A stretch of DNA of 64,000 nt, taken from the NCBI RefSeq assembly GCF_009690845.1, contig NZ_VWSJ01000012.1, positions 1 through 64,000 on the forward strand. The letters are read 5' to 3'. How positions within the stretch are numbered: position 1 is the stretch's first letter; each line of letters begins with the position of its first letter. Below are positions 38,818-47,650 of the stretch, piece by piece. This DNA comes from Campylobacter portucalensis. Lineage in GTDB: Bacteria; Campylobacterota; Campylobacteria; Campylobacterales; Campylobacteraceae. The translations under genes and the position numbers were made by a program. The notes under the pieces are model-generated. The model searched no databases. It was not told the origin of the DNA and saw only the letters and a list, made by a program, of their open reading frames with translations.

Positions 38818-40666
38818 CGTAAAATGCTTTATTTAAAGCTTTTGTATTGTTATCTATCTCATATGCAACATCATCAATATCGCTTAGTAAAACATAGTCC
38901 ATATTGCTATCTAAACAAAGATTTAAAACCTCTTTTTTCTCACTTAGACTTAAATTTACAAACTCTTTATCTTTGGCTATATCTTTTAAATTTTATCTTA
39001 TAGTCAATAAAAGCAACTTTTTGAAGTTTTTTATAAATTTGATCTAACTCTTTATCATCTTTTACTTTTAAAGTTTCTTTTTTAAATATTTCATTAAAGG
39101 CATAAGTTTTGCATAGATAAAACTTCCACCACCTTGCCAATTTAGTGTTTTACTAACTCCGCCTTGCTCACCTTCAATTACTTTTTTAAGCCTTTCAATG
39201 CTTACACTTTCTATATAATCCATCTGCTCAATTCCGATATATTATATATTCATCTTATGAGCAACTGCTGCAGTTGTGCCACTTCCTAAGAAAAAATCCA
39301 TTACAATGTCGTTTGGTTGAGTAGAAATTTCAATAAAATATTTTATAAGTGGCTCTGGCTTTGGATAATTAAAAGCCTTACGATTTAAAATATTTTTAAT
39401 TTCTATCGAACCAATTTCAGTCCTACCAATCGAAGCTGGGATTATAGCATAAAGCTTTGTACCCTGTTCTTCGAATGAATAAACTTTTTTATGTAATTTA
39501 TACTCTCCTGCCACAAGTTTAACCATCAAAAATTCTCTTTTTTTCTCGCATTGTTTGTTTAGCCCAAGTCCAGCGTCCCAAAACGACTTTTGTTTGATAA
39601 GGAATAATCTTTATATAATCTCCTTTATTGGTAACATTAGTTATTTCATCATCAATAATGATTTCGTTATTTTCTTTATTAAAATAAACAGGAAAATGCA
39701 AACTTGAAACATCTTCTTTTTTCCACCTATACCTCTTTTCCAAATTCTCTCTATGTAGAATTTGCCATTTTTGTCTTCATTGGTATATTTTTTATTTATT
39801 TCATATTTTGATAATTTAATATTATAATACTTAAATTTATTAGTTTTTTTGATAAATTAATACATAAGAATGCTGTTTGGCAAAATTATTTGAGCTTTGT
39901 GTTCCAGCTGGTGCTGAATTTACTATTAAATTTTCTACAAAATTCTCTCTCCTAAAAATTTCATCCATTAAAACTTTTAAATAAGCTTGTTCATTATCAT
40001 CACATTGCACAAAAACCCCATCATCTCTTAATAATCTTTTTGCTAACTCTAATCTATTTTTCATAAATGTTAGCCAAGTTGAATGATTAAATGAATTATT
40101 ATAATTAAAACTATCATTTCCTGTATTATATGGCGGATCAATATAAATGCACTTTACTTTTCCTTCAAATTTAGACTTTAATGTATGAAGTGCTAAAAGA
40201 TTATTGCCTTTTAAAATTAAATTAAAATCATCTTTTTTTAAAGTTTCTTTTAAATTTAAATTTTCATCTCCATAAATTTGGAAATCACATAAAACCTTTT
40301 TATCGAATAAAACATCTATTTCATCTTTTTCTATTGTCTTGTTAAAAAATAGTTCTTTTGTTTTATCATCTTCTTTTGTGCAAGAGCCTTGCAAAACACA
40401 ATCTTTAAAAGGAGAGTTCAATACAACTTTTTCATTTGATTTTAAAAATTTATTATCGCTAAAAAGTCCAATTTTATTTAGAAATTTAGTATAACCTAAG
40501 CCCTTTAATTCAGTATCTAAAAAAGTTATAAACTCATCTTTATGTGGTGAAAATTTAAGTATATAATTAAGCAGCTTTTCATCGTTTATAATTGCTAAAT
40601 TTTGAGCTTGCAGGGTTGTTTGAAATTTATTCTTTATATCTTTAAAAGTTGTTTACTAGTTTGCAT
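38817..40666 (-). pseudogene. Type III modification methyltransferase Mod, frameshifted
   Basis: From ATG 40666 (MQTSKQLLK) the frame breaks at codon 10 and is restored downstream, with LILKGNNLLALHTLKSKFEG, the catalytic DPPYNTG, and later DIVMDFFLGSGTTAAVAHKMN for AdoMet binding (order typical of beta-type methylases). Breaks also occur near 39840, 39520 and 39240. Both catalytic motifs survive in sequence, but not in one frame. A fragment of a second mod lies at 21208-21530. Confidence 0.85.
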
Positions 40667-40831
40667 ATTTTTTAGTCCTTTTTAAAAAAATAAATTAAAA
40701 AATAATACCATAAAATAGTATTTATTTAGGGCTGTTTTTAAATTTTCATAAATTTTAATATATGGGTTTATTTAGAAAAATATACTTTTTATGCATAAAA
40801 AGTATATAAAAGATAGACTAAAAGTATCAAA

Positions 40832-40851
40832 ATATTCACTTATTACCTACA
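40832..40851. repeat. Single copy of the 20 bp element (inverted orientation)
   Basis: TTCACTTATTACCTAC within this interval is the reverse complement of the element core. It lies 68 bp before the small gene at 40919. Confidence 0.6.
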
Positions 40852-40918
40852 TTTTAAACAAATACAAACTCAATAAACTATATAATTTCTTAGATTAATG
40901 CAAAATAAAGGATAAAAA

Positions 40919-41155
40919 ATGGCAACTTTAATGGAAAAAGATATACTGCTTGAATTTAGCACTTCAATGGTTCCTGATACTCTTATATATGAAGAAAAAT
41001 TTGGAAAAAGCGAAGAAATGGAAAAAATAAGAAAAGAAGCAGAGTTATTATGGCAAGAAATTATAGATGAAGATTATAAAAACATAGACTATGAAGTTAC
41101 AATGCAAAAAATTGATAATTTACATATAAGGGTTAAAAATGGATTTCGTAGATAG
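40919..41155 (+). CDS. Unknown 78 aa acidic protein
   Basis: An ATG after AAAGGATAAAA opens an acidic helical product (MATLMEKDILLEFSTSMVPD, KIRKEAELLWQEIIDED). The next frame (41139) overlaps its end by 17 bases, an arrangement resembling antitoxin-toxin or plasmid regulator pairs. No family is recognised. Confidence 0.5.
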   Translation: MATLMEKDILLEFSTSMVPDTLIYEEKFGKSEEMEKIRKEAELLWQEIIDEDYKNIDYEVTMQKIDNLHIRVKNGFRR

Positions 41156-41293
41156 CTTATTTAGATTGAAATTTAACCTTGTATGGAATGCTGAAATTTT
41201 AGATAAATCAATTTTAAAAAAGTTGATAATCCAATTGTTTTACTAAGAAAAACACAAGAAAAAATTCAAAAAAATCTAAGAAATTTTATATAA
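41139..41293 (+). pseudogene. Small partner gene, frameshifted
   Basis: ATG 41139 gives MDFVDSLFRLKFNLVWNAEI, then shifts near 41220. The continuation VDNPIVLLRKTQEKIQKNLR ends at 41293. If repaired it would be ~51 aa and coupled to the preceding gene. Confidence 0.4.
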
Positions 41294-41568
41294 ATTTTTA
41301 AGGTATAATTTGCTATAATTTCCCCTGTAATTCAGATTTAGAGACTTATTTAACATTCTTAGACTTTTTAAAAGTCATTATCAAAAAACAATCATTTTAT
41401 TACTAGTATTTTTTACAAGGTTTTATAAAAAATCGAACAGGTTTTTTATGCTTAAATTTTAAGGTTTTTAGTTGGGTGTTTAGTGTTCTAAATTTTTATG
41501 AATTACAAAAAAATATGAATGTTTTTAACTCCTTTTGTCTGAATTGCAAATTTACAAAAAGGAGAGCT

Positions 41569-41712
41569 ATGAAAAAGAATAAAAAATATGTTTTTTCTTT
41601 TTTAGTCGCTCTTGCAATTGTTGGATGTGGAGCTTTGGTGAGTGTAGGCGACCATAACACAAATTCTTACACACATAATAAAAATTTAAATTACAAAAAG
41701 GATGAAAAATGA
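41569..41712 (+). CDS. Small lipoprotein (47 aa)
   Basis: A strong ribosome site (AAAAAGGAG) precedes ATG 41569. The product begins MKKNKKYVFSFLVALAIVGC, a lipoprotein signal with IVGC, and the mature part is only ~28 residues. The stop overlaps the next gene by 4 bases (ATGA). Such tiny lipoproteins on plasmids can act in entry exclusion or lysis; here this is unproven. Confidence 0.65.
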   Translation: MKKNKKYVFSFLVALAIVGCGALVSVGDHNTNSYTHNKNLNYKKDEK

Positions 41713-42143
41713 ATAATTATGAAAATTTAACTTTTGAACAAAAACAAAAAGTTGCTTATGGTTTTTTAAGTGCTTTTTATACGAGAGAGGAGCTTGGTTA
41801 TAGTGTTAATAATCATGAATGGAGTGATGTAACTCAAGACATTATCGACATAGTAAATCAAATAGGCGAAGAAATAGTAAGAAATGCTAGAATTGTGCAA
41901 TTTGCTAATCTTTTTAATACTATTTTAGGAAATATGGGTAGCAGTATTGAGTTTATAGTCGCAATGGTTGGAGCTATTTTTGATGGAACAATATTAGGTG
42001 CCATTGATGTTACTATAATAACCAAAAATAAACTTGTAGAAGAAAAAAAGTTGATAAAAAGAAATAGTTTAGCTTATGCAGTTTTAATTCAAATTTTAAA
42101 TAGAGAAAAAGGTAATATTGAATTAAAATTCATGGGATTTTAA
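41709..42143 (+). CDS. Unknown 144 aa protein coupled to the small lipoprotein
   Basis: The protein is mostly helical with one hydrophobic stretch (EFIVAMVGAIFDGTILGAID) and no signal peptide. It shares ATGA with the lipoprotein gene, so the two are co-translated. A strong terminator follows. No family is recognised. Confidence 0.65.
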   Translation: MNNYENLTFEQKQKVAYGFLSAFYTREELGYSVNNHEWSDVTQDIIDIVNQIGEEIVRNARIVQFANLFNTILGNMGSSIEFIVAMVGAIFDGTILGAIDVTIITKNKLVEEKKLIKRNSLAYAVLIQILNREKGNIELKFMGF

Positions 42144-42149
42144 CTACTG

Positions 42150-42178
42150 GGCGATGTCAAAAACATCGCCTTTATTTA
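42150..42178. terminator. Intrinsic terminator between convergent genes
   Basis: GGCGATGT (42150-42157) and ACATCGCC (42163-42170) form a perfect 8 bp stem with a 5-base loop, followed by TTTATTTAT. It can serve the gene ending at 42143 and overlaps the end of the opposing gene. Confidence 0.8.
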
Positions 42179-42648
42179 TATTCTTCACAATTAAGCTTAC
42201 TTTTATAATTTGTAAGCTTGCAGTATTTTTTCATATACTTATCTTTAAGCTGTTTTTGACCGTTAATGCTATATTCTAAAGTAGCTACCAAACACGCTTC
42301 TGGATAACCATAATCACAACCCAAATTTCTATATTTTTCAGCTTCTTTTTTATTATTAAAAGATTTATTAAATTGATTACCTGAATTTTCATATATAAAA
42401 GATGCTAAATAACAAAAAAGTGCGTTATTTACATTACAATTTTTTACATAAAAATCAAGTGCGTTTTTCGTTTGATTATCACAAATTTGAATATTTTTTA
42501 AATCGTTATCAAGTTTTATGCCTGATTTATAACTCTTTGCACAAAAATTATCCAACTTGCTAATATTATCACTTGCTGGATTAAAATTAAAATTTTCAGC
42601 AAATAAAAAACTACCAATAAAAATAAAAACAAAAAATATTTTTTTCAT
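42172..42648 (-). CDS. Exported Cys-rich protein, Sel1/Hcp-like
   Basis: The start at 42648 gives MKKIFFVFIFIGSFLFAENF, a clear signal peptide; an ATG 6 bases earlier is less likely. The mature ~140 residues contain eight cysteines in spaced pairs (e.g. CDYGYPEACLVA) and look like short Sel1/Hcp-type helical repeats of epsilonproteobacteria. It is probably periplasmic with disulfides; its function is unknown. Confidence 0.65.
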   Translation of the reverse strand: MKKIFFVFIFIGSFLFAENFNFNPASDNISKLDNFCAKSYKSGIKLDNDLKNIQICDNQTKNALDFYVKNCNVNNALFCYLASFIYENSGNQFNKSFNNKKEAEKYRNLGCDYGYPEACLVATLEYSINGQKQLKDKYMKKYCKLTNYKSKLNCEEYK

Positions 42649-42679
42649 ATACACCCTTTTAAAAAATTATAACATAAAT

Positions 42680-43036
42680 TTATTTACTAATTCCCCTATC
42701 TTTTCTTAAAACTTTTTTTAATAATTTTGTCTTATTTTTGTCTATGAATTTTCTAACTTCAGCGAGACTACTTTTAATATCTCGTTGGTTCTGATCTCGA
42801 ATTTCTTTAAGTTTTGTTTTGATATGTTCTGTAAATTCTCGTTTAAATTCTTGTATTCTGTCTCTAGTATTTGATTTAAAATTTCTTGTTGCTGTGTTAA
42901 AAAAGTCTGTAAAGTCTGCGTTTCGTTCGTTCTCGTATCTAGCTCTTGTATTAGATTCTTGTAATCTTGTTCTATTTTTTAATTTGATTAGCTCTATAAA
43001 TATAAGCTTTTGCAGTTTCTCTTGCTAATTTCAATC
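42680..43036 (-). pseudogene. Relic of a coiled-coil plasmid protein (copy 2)
   Basis: The minus strand ends with RNFKSNTRDRIQEFKREFTE, HIKTKLKEIRDQNQRDIKSS and FIDKNKTKLLKKVLRKDRGI before a stop at 42680. Over about 300 bases it resembles the plus-strand relic at 22450-22800. It is basic and helical, and the start is missing. It lies beside mobilisation relics. Confidence 0.55.
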
Positions 43037-43037
43037 T

Positions 43038-43195
43038 TTAATTACTTTTTTTAAAATTAAATATATGAGCTTTTACATAAGTGCTAAATTTTTCATCTTG
43101 AATTATTTCTTTTAATTTTGTTGCTTCGTCTTGATCATATTTTATACTTTTAACTATTAACACAAATTTACCTTTTTTCTTTTTTACTGGCAGCA
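43038..43195 (-). pseudogene. Possible mobilisation accessory (MobC/RHH-like) fragment
   Basis: The minus strand reads KKGKFVLIVKSIKYDQDEAT and ends FSTYVKAHIFNFKKSN. The size and helix-rich pattern resemble ribbon-helix-helix mobilisation proteins. It has no start codon and is upstream of the coiled-coil relic. Confidence 0.35.
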
Positions 43196-43303
43196 AGAGC
43201 TATAAAAATTCAAAACATAAAAAATAAAATCATTATTTATGCAAATAGATTACGTAAAAATATGAAAAAATAGATAAAAGAAAGCTTTTTAATAATTTAA
43301 TTA

Positions 43304-43542
43304 ATGCCAAAAAAATTATACAAACTAGAGCAAGATTTTAAAAACAAAATTAATATACAAAAAGAACTAGTAAAATTTCTAAGAACTAAAACAAAAAGTA
43401 AAATTGATGAACCGAAATTTTATAGCCTTTCAGAAGCATCATCAATTAAAAAAATTAGATGCATAATTTAAAAAATTACCAAAACACGAACAAAAAGTAT
43501 TGATTGCCGAAGTTAAAAAAAGAGATGGGCGAGAATGTATAA
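43304..43542 (+). pseudogene. Antitoxin of the following RelE-like toxin, frameshifted
   Basis: ATG 43304 (MPKKLYKLEQDFKNKINIQK) stops at 43469. A second frame continues FKKLPKHEQKVLIAEVKK and ends at 43542, overlapping the toxin start by 8 bases as in intact pairs. One or two frameshifts separate the pieces. Loss of the antitoxin would only be tolerated if the toxin is silent or neutralised elsewhere. Confidence 0.5.
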
Positions 43543-43810
43543 AATCACAATCAAACGCTCAGCTGATAGAGAGCTAAATAAAATTTTAAAAGGCAATTTA
43601 AAAGCTGGTTTAAAAATACGCACCTTTTTAAAAGAGCTAGAAAAATCAGAAAATCCATTTGCAACAAGTAACGTAAGAAAAATGGAGTGTTATGAAAATC
43701 GTTGGCGTTGGAGAGTTGGTATTCACTACCGAGTAGTTGGCATAAAGCAAGATGAAATTTTAATAATTGATATAATTGAAATTTCTACAAAAGAGAGTGT
43801 TGATTACTAA
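43535..43810 (+). CDS. RelE/mRNA-interferase-type toxin
   Basis: The 91 aa product shows RelE features: ITIKRSADRELNKILKGN, NVRKMECYENRWRWRVGIHY and RVVGIKQDEILIIDIIEIST. The frame is intact although its antitoxin is broken. The relaxase relic starts in the next base after its stop. Confidence 0.8.
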   Translation: MYKITIKRSADRELNKILKGNLKAGLKIRTFLKELEKSENPFATSNVRKMECYENRWRWRVGIHYRVVGIKQDEILIIDIIEISTKESVDY

Positions 43811-45016
43811 ATGGGGCAAATTTCAAGTATAAATTTTAAAAAAAGTTTTAATATAAACGCTGAACACAATGATAGAACATTGCCCCCTAGCTATTTGATT
43901 GACAATAAAAAAGACAGAATGCAATAAAAATGCAAAAGACGCAAAAAAAGCTTATCAAAAAAACAATAGGGCAAAAATTTCAAGCAAAAAGCTATGAGTG
44001 GTCGGCTGTTGTAAATATTAAGCCAAATACTACAATGCAAGATCTAGAAAAATTATCAAAATATTTGCAAGAAAAATACGGTTTTCAATGTTATCAAATC
44101 GCAATACACAGATATGAAGGCTATAGACGCAGAAAACGGCAAAAAACACATTAATCATCACGCACATATGGGGGGGGGAATTATTACCTTAGATAAAAAA
44201 CTAGAAAAAACCGCCAAAGAGAGCTTATAATAGCCAAACTTAGAAAACTTAAAACCGAAGTAGCTAAAATTTTAGGAATGAAAAGGGGAATAGATAAGCG
44301 AATTAGTGGAGTAAAACGCATTGAACCACGCAAATACGTACAGTTAAAAGAAAAAGGAAAATAACAGAAATTAAAAATACTAAACAAGAACTAAAAACTC
44401 AAATTTTAAACAAAGAAGGACTAAAAGAACAATTTGAAGTTTTTAAAAAAGAAAATATTAACAAAGTGCTTATAATGGAGTTTTTTCGTGAATTAAGTAG
44501 CGAAAAAAGAAAGAAGTAGTAAATCCAAGCAAGAGCCAAGACGAATTAGATGATTTTTTTAGAAAATTAAAGAAAAAATATTTAGAAAAACAACAAGAAA
44601 TAACCGATAAAAACAAAAGATTAAAAGAAGAAAACGAAAGCTCCTAGAAAAAATACAAGACTAATCAAAGAAGAAAACGAAAGAATTCAGCAATTTGAAA
44701 AAGAAAAAAAATGAAAATTTAAAAATTCAAGAGTTAAAAAACAAATTCAAACTTTTGAAACAAAAGAACAAAATTTGGAAAAAGTTATAAAAATTATAGA
44801 TTTTAATAAAACACTTAAAAATTGGAACTTTGAAGGCAAAAAAAATATATTTATGGTTGGAATTCACAAAAAAACGATTTCGATATTATAAACGAGAAAA
44901 TAACTGGATATGATACAATCTTTAAATTTTTAGACAAATTAATACAAATACAAGCAAAAGATAAAGAAATTGCGAAATTGACCGCAGAACTTGAAGATTG
45001 TAAACAAAAAATGTGA
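43811..45016 (+). pseudogene. Plasmid relaxase (Mob/Pre-like), degraded
   Basis: ATG 43811 gives MGQISSINFKKSFNINAEHN and DRTLPPSYLID, then a frame change. The next block holds EWSAVVNIKPNTTMQDLEKL and CYQIAIHRYEGY, where the usual metal-binding HxDEG is altered to HRYEG. HINHHAHM follows, interrupted by a run of nine G (44170-44178). The remaining ~800 bases encode basic coiled coil in shifting frames. This is the relaxase of a mobilisable plasmid, now dead. Confidence 0.7.
44170..44178 (+). repeat. G9 homopolymer tract
   Basis: Nine consecutive G lie within the relaxase relic directly after the HHAHM codons. In Campylobacter such runs are hypermutable and drive phase variation, but here both flanking frames are already broken. 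Confidence 0.8.
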
Positions 45017-45741
45017 TATATCCAGGTTTAAACCCTAAAAATTATATTTCTAAAAGTTGTGGAGTTTAGGGTAACAATCTTGTGTTTTATATTTAGTTAA
45101 AAACTTTGATTTTTTCTGTGCTAAATTTGTTTTTATAAATTATAAAAATGTGTAGGGTTTTACAAAGTGTTATTTTAAGAGGGTTTAAAAAGGTAAAAAT
45201 TTTCTTTTAGACGATAAATTGAGAGTAATTAAGAACAATTTGAATTTTTATCTTTTCAAACAACAAAGATCTACTAATTTTTAAGTTTATACTTCATAGA
45301 CGACATTTTCAGGGCTTGTAAATCTGAACTTTTAAAGTAAATTAAAAAAAAATAACCATTAAGAGAATACATAATTTATAAACAATACTAGAACTTGTAA
45401 AACAAAAATAAAGAAGTTAGTAAAAAAGGTTATGAAAAATTTTCAGATAAAAATATAAATAGCTAATTAAAATAAGAAGGGATTATAAAATGAAGTCTTT
45501 TGCTTCTATTTTTAAAAGAGTTGGTGTTTTTTTTGATTGCTTTTTTGAAATGTTCAGTTTAAAAATAATAAATTTAAGAGTTTGTAGTTTGAGTATGTGA
45601 ATAACGAATGTTTTTGTTAAATTAAATTACTATTTTATCGGTATTAAAAGAACTTTTTAAAACAAAATTTTTATGTAGATAATAATTGAGGTTTTATTGC
45701 TAAAATTAAAAATCTTTAGCAAGATAAATAAAAATATGATG
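45017..45741. other. Long stretch without a supportable gene
   Basis: No gene is convincing. A 36-codon frame at 45490 (MKSFASIFKRVGVFFDC) has a ribosome site AAGGG but is short and Phe-rich. The composition resembles plasmid intergenic DNA before the replication gene. Confidence 0.4.
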
Positions 45742-45804
45742 TTTCTCACTCATTACCTACAGATTTATATAAATTTATTAATTTTTGTAGGTAATAAGTG
45801 AAAA
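45742..45804. repeat. Inverted pair of the 20 bp element before the Rep relic
   Basis: Copies at 45742-45761 (reverse) and 45785-45804 (forward) are separated by 23 bp and end 60 bp before the ATG of the replication-initiator relic. This position fits an origin iteron or Rep operator. Confidence 0.75.
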
Positions 45805-45863
45805 TAATATTGTTTTAAGTTCTTTTTATATAAACTACTTGATATGATTAAATAAGGAAATTT

Positions 45864-47162
45864 ATGCAAACATCACTTTTTACAGATGAAGAATTAAATC
45901 AAGATGAAAATTTAAGAGAAAATCTTAATAACAATTTAGGAGAGGTTTTTGTATTTAAAGATGATGAAAAGTATAAATTTGAAAAAATACTAAAATCAAA
46001 TTCTATAATTTATGGAAAAACCAATAAAAAAGTCCTGTAAAAATTTATGCAAAAGATTTAAAAATATTAATTTTTTTATAAACTATTAGAAGATGCTGTA
46101 AGACAAAGAAAAGAACCACCAAAAGGAGATGTAACTTTACAATTTCCAATGGAAATTTATAGAATACTCGTAGATAATCAAAGAAATTGGAAAAGAGTTT
46201 TTATTTCAAGCATTAAAAGACTAGAAGAGGTAAAATTTGAATTAGAAAATTATTACAATCCTGAAAAACAAGAAACTATTTCTTATCAATCCACAAGACT
46301 TTTAGCATTTCCAAAATTTTATTCTATAAATAAAGAAGAAAATAAAATAGAAAGTGAAGTTTTTGTTGATATAAAAGATGATTATGGTAAGGATATAGGT
46401 ATTTCTGTTAAAGGAGCTGATATTTTTCAAGCTACTTTTTCAGAAGAAATAGCAGTTTGTTGCTGGCAAAAAAAACAAATTATACTCATTTAAGTTTTAA
46501 AATTATCAACAATTTACAAAACAAATTTTCTATTAAATTTTATGAAATATTGGTTTCAAAACTCCAAATGAGTGCGAATTATATGGACTCAAATAACGAA
46601 ATAACTCTTAGTAAAAAAGAACTTGCTATTGTTTTTTGATAATTCTTTTAATCCAAATTATAATTTAAAGCATTTTTTAGCAAATATTGTAAATTTTGAT
46701 GATGTTATACTTCCTGAATTAAGACAACACTTAGAGATAGAAAAATATGAGGTTTTTTCAACAAATTATAGCATTTGCTTTTATTTTGATAAAAACATTA
46801 GATAATTTTAGAACAAAAGAAATCACTTCATATAAGTTAGAGCTTGAGAAATTTTTAAATCTTTTAGAAAGTAAAGAGTATAGTTTAAGCAAAAAAATGG
46901 AGCAATAGACAATTCATCAACCCTTTATACTTTCAGTGCTGAAAAAATCAATGAAGCATTAGAAAATTTTCTTTTAGTTTTAAATAAAAATTATTGTAAT
47001 ACTGAGCTTTTAAAAACCCAAAAAGAAAAGAAAAAAATTGGCGGAGACTTGATAATGACACCAGATAAAGGTTTTGTATATAAAGATAAAGCAAATATGA
47101 AAGTTTCAAAAGCAATGCAAGAGGGACTTTTAAAACATCTTTATAAAAAATTATTATGTTGA
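45864..47162 (+). pseudogene. Plasmid replication initiator (Rep_3-like), frameshifted
   Basis: A ribosome site (TAAGGAAA) and ATG 45864 start MQTSLFTDEELNQDENLREN. The frame breaks near 46035 and resumes through intact blocks at 46149-46493, 46457-46639 and 46623-46805. LSFKIINNLQNKFSIKFYEI resembles the first winged helix of Rep_3 initiators, and the following helices fit the second. The last piece (to 47162, QEGLLKHLYKKLLC) may be the C-terminus. At least four breaks exist. Family assignment is by pattern only. Confidence 0.55.
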
Positions 47163-47166
47163 AATT

Positions 47167-47466
47167 ATGACAAATATTGAGCTTAATAGCTATAAAGCGT
47201 TTTTTAGCACTTATAAAGGTGGAGAGAGTCTAAATTTAAGTTGCAAAACTCTACCTTTTAGAAAAGATGGAAACAAGGCTTTAGATGGGCTTTATGCTTT
47301 AGCTAGCCTTAGAGTTAGTTTGCCTTTAGTTAGTGGCATGGGGGATTATTTAGGAAGATATATTATTTTAAACATCATAGAAAATATGAACGTGTTTGAT
47401 AATAGTGGTAGGTTTTTTTATCAAAGTTTTAGTTTGGAGTTAGAAAAAGATTATGAAGATTTATAA
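47167..47466 (+). CDS. Phage tail protein U (P2-like)
   Basis: This 99 aa protein matches the end of P2 GpU-type tail proteins in layout: a region LPLVSGMGDYLGRYIILNII, the G-x-G-x-W/Y-type segment, then FDNSGRFFYQSFSLELEKDY. It may be shortened at the N-terminus, because GpU is usually ~130-160 aa and the sequence before it is the Rep relic. It overlaps the X gene by 14 bases, the usual U-X-D order. Confidence 0.75.
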   Translation: MTNIELNSYKAFFSTYKGGESLNLSCKTLPFRKDGNKALDGLYALASLRVSLPLVSGMGDYLGRYIILNIIENMNVFDNSGRFFYQSFSLELEKDYEDL

Positions 47467-47647
47467 AGCAAAAGATGAAGATAGACTTGATAAAGTGGTT
47501 TTTAGTCATTACGGACATTTAAGATTTTTTGAAAAAGTTTTAGAGACAAACTCAAATTTAGAAGCTATTTTAAAAGTAGGAGATGAAGTAAAACTACCTA
47601 ACTTTAAAGATGAGCCTATTATAAAAGAAAATGCACTATGGGACTAG
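47453..47647 (+). CDS. Phage tail protein X (LysM-like)
   Basis: This 64 aa protein has the tail protein X pattern: YKAKDEDRLDKVVFSHYG near the start and LKVGDEVKLPNF at the end, a LysM-like fold found in baseplate proteins. It overlaps gene U and is 3 bases from gene D. Confidence 0.85.
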   Translation: MKIYKAKDEDRLDKVVFSHYGHLRFFEKVLETNSNLEAILKVGDEVKLPNFKDEPIIKENALWD

Positions 47648-47650
47648 AAG

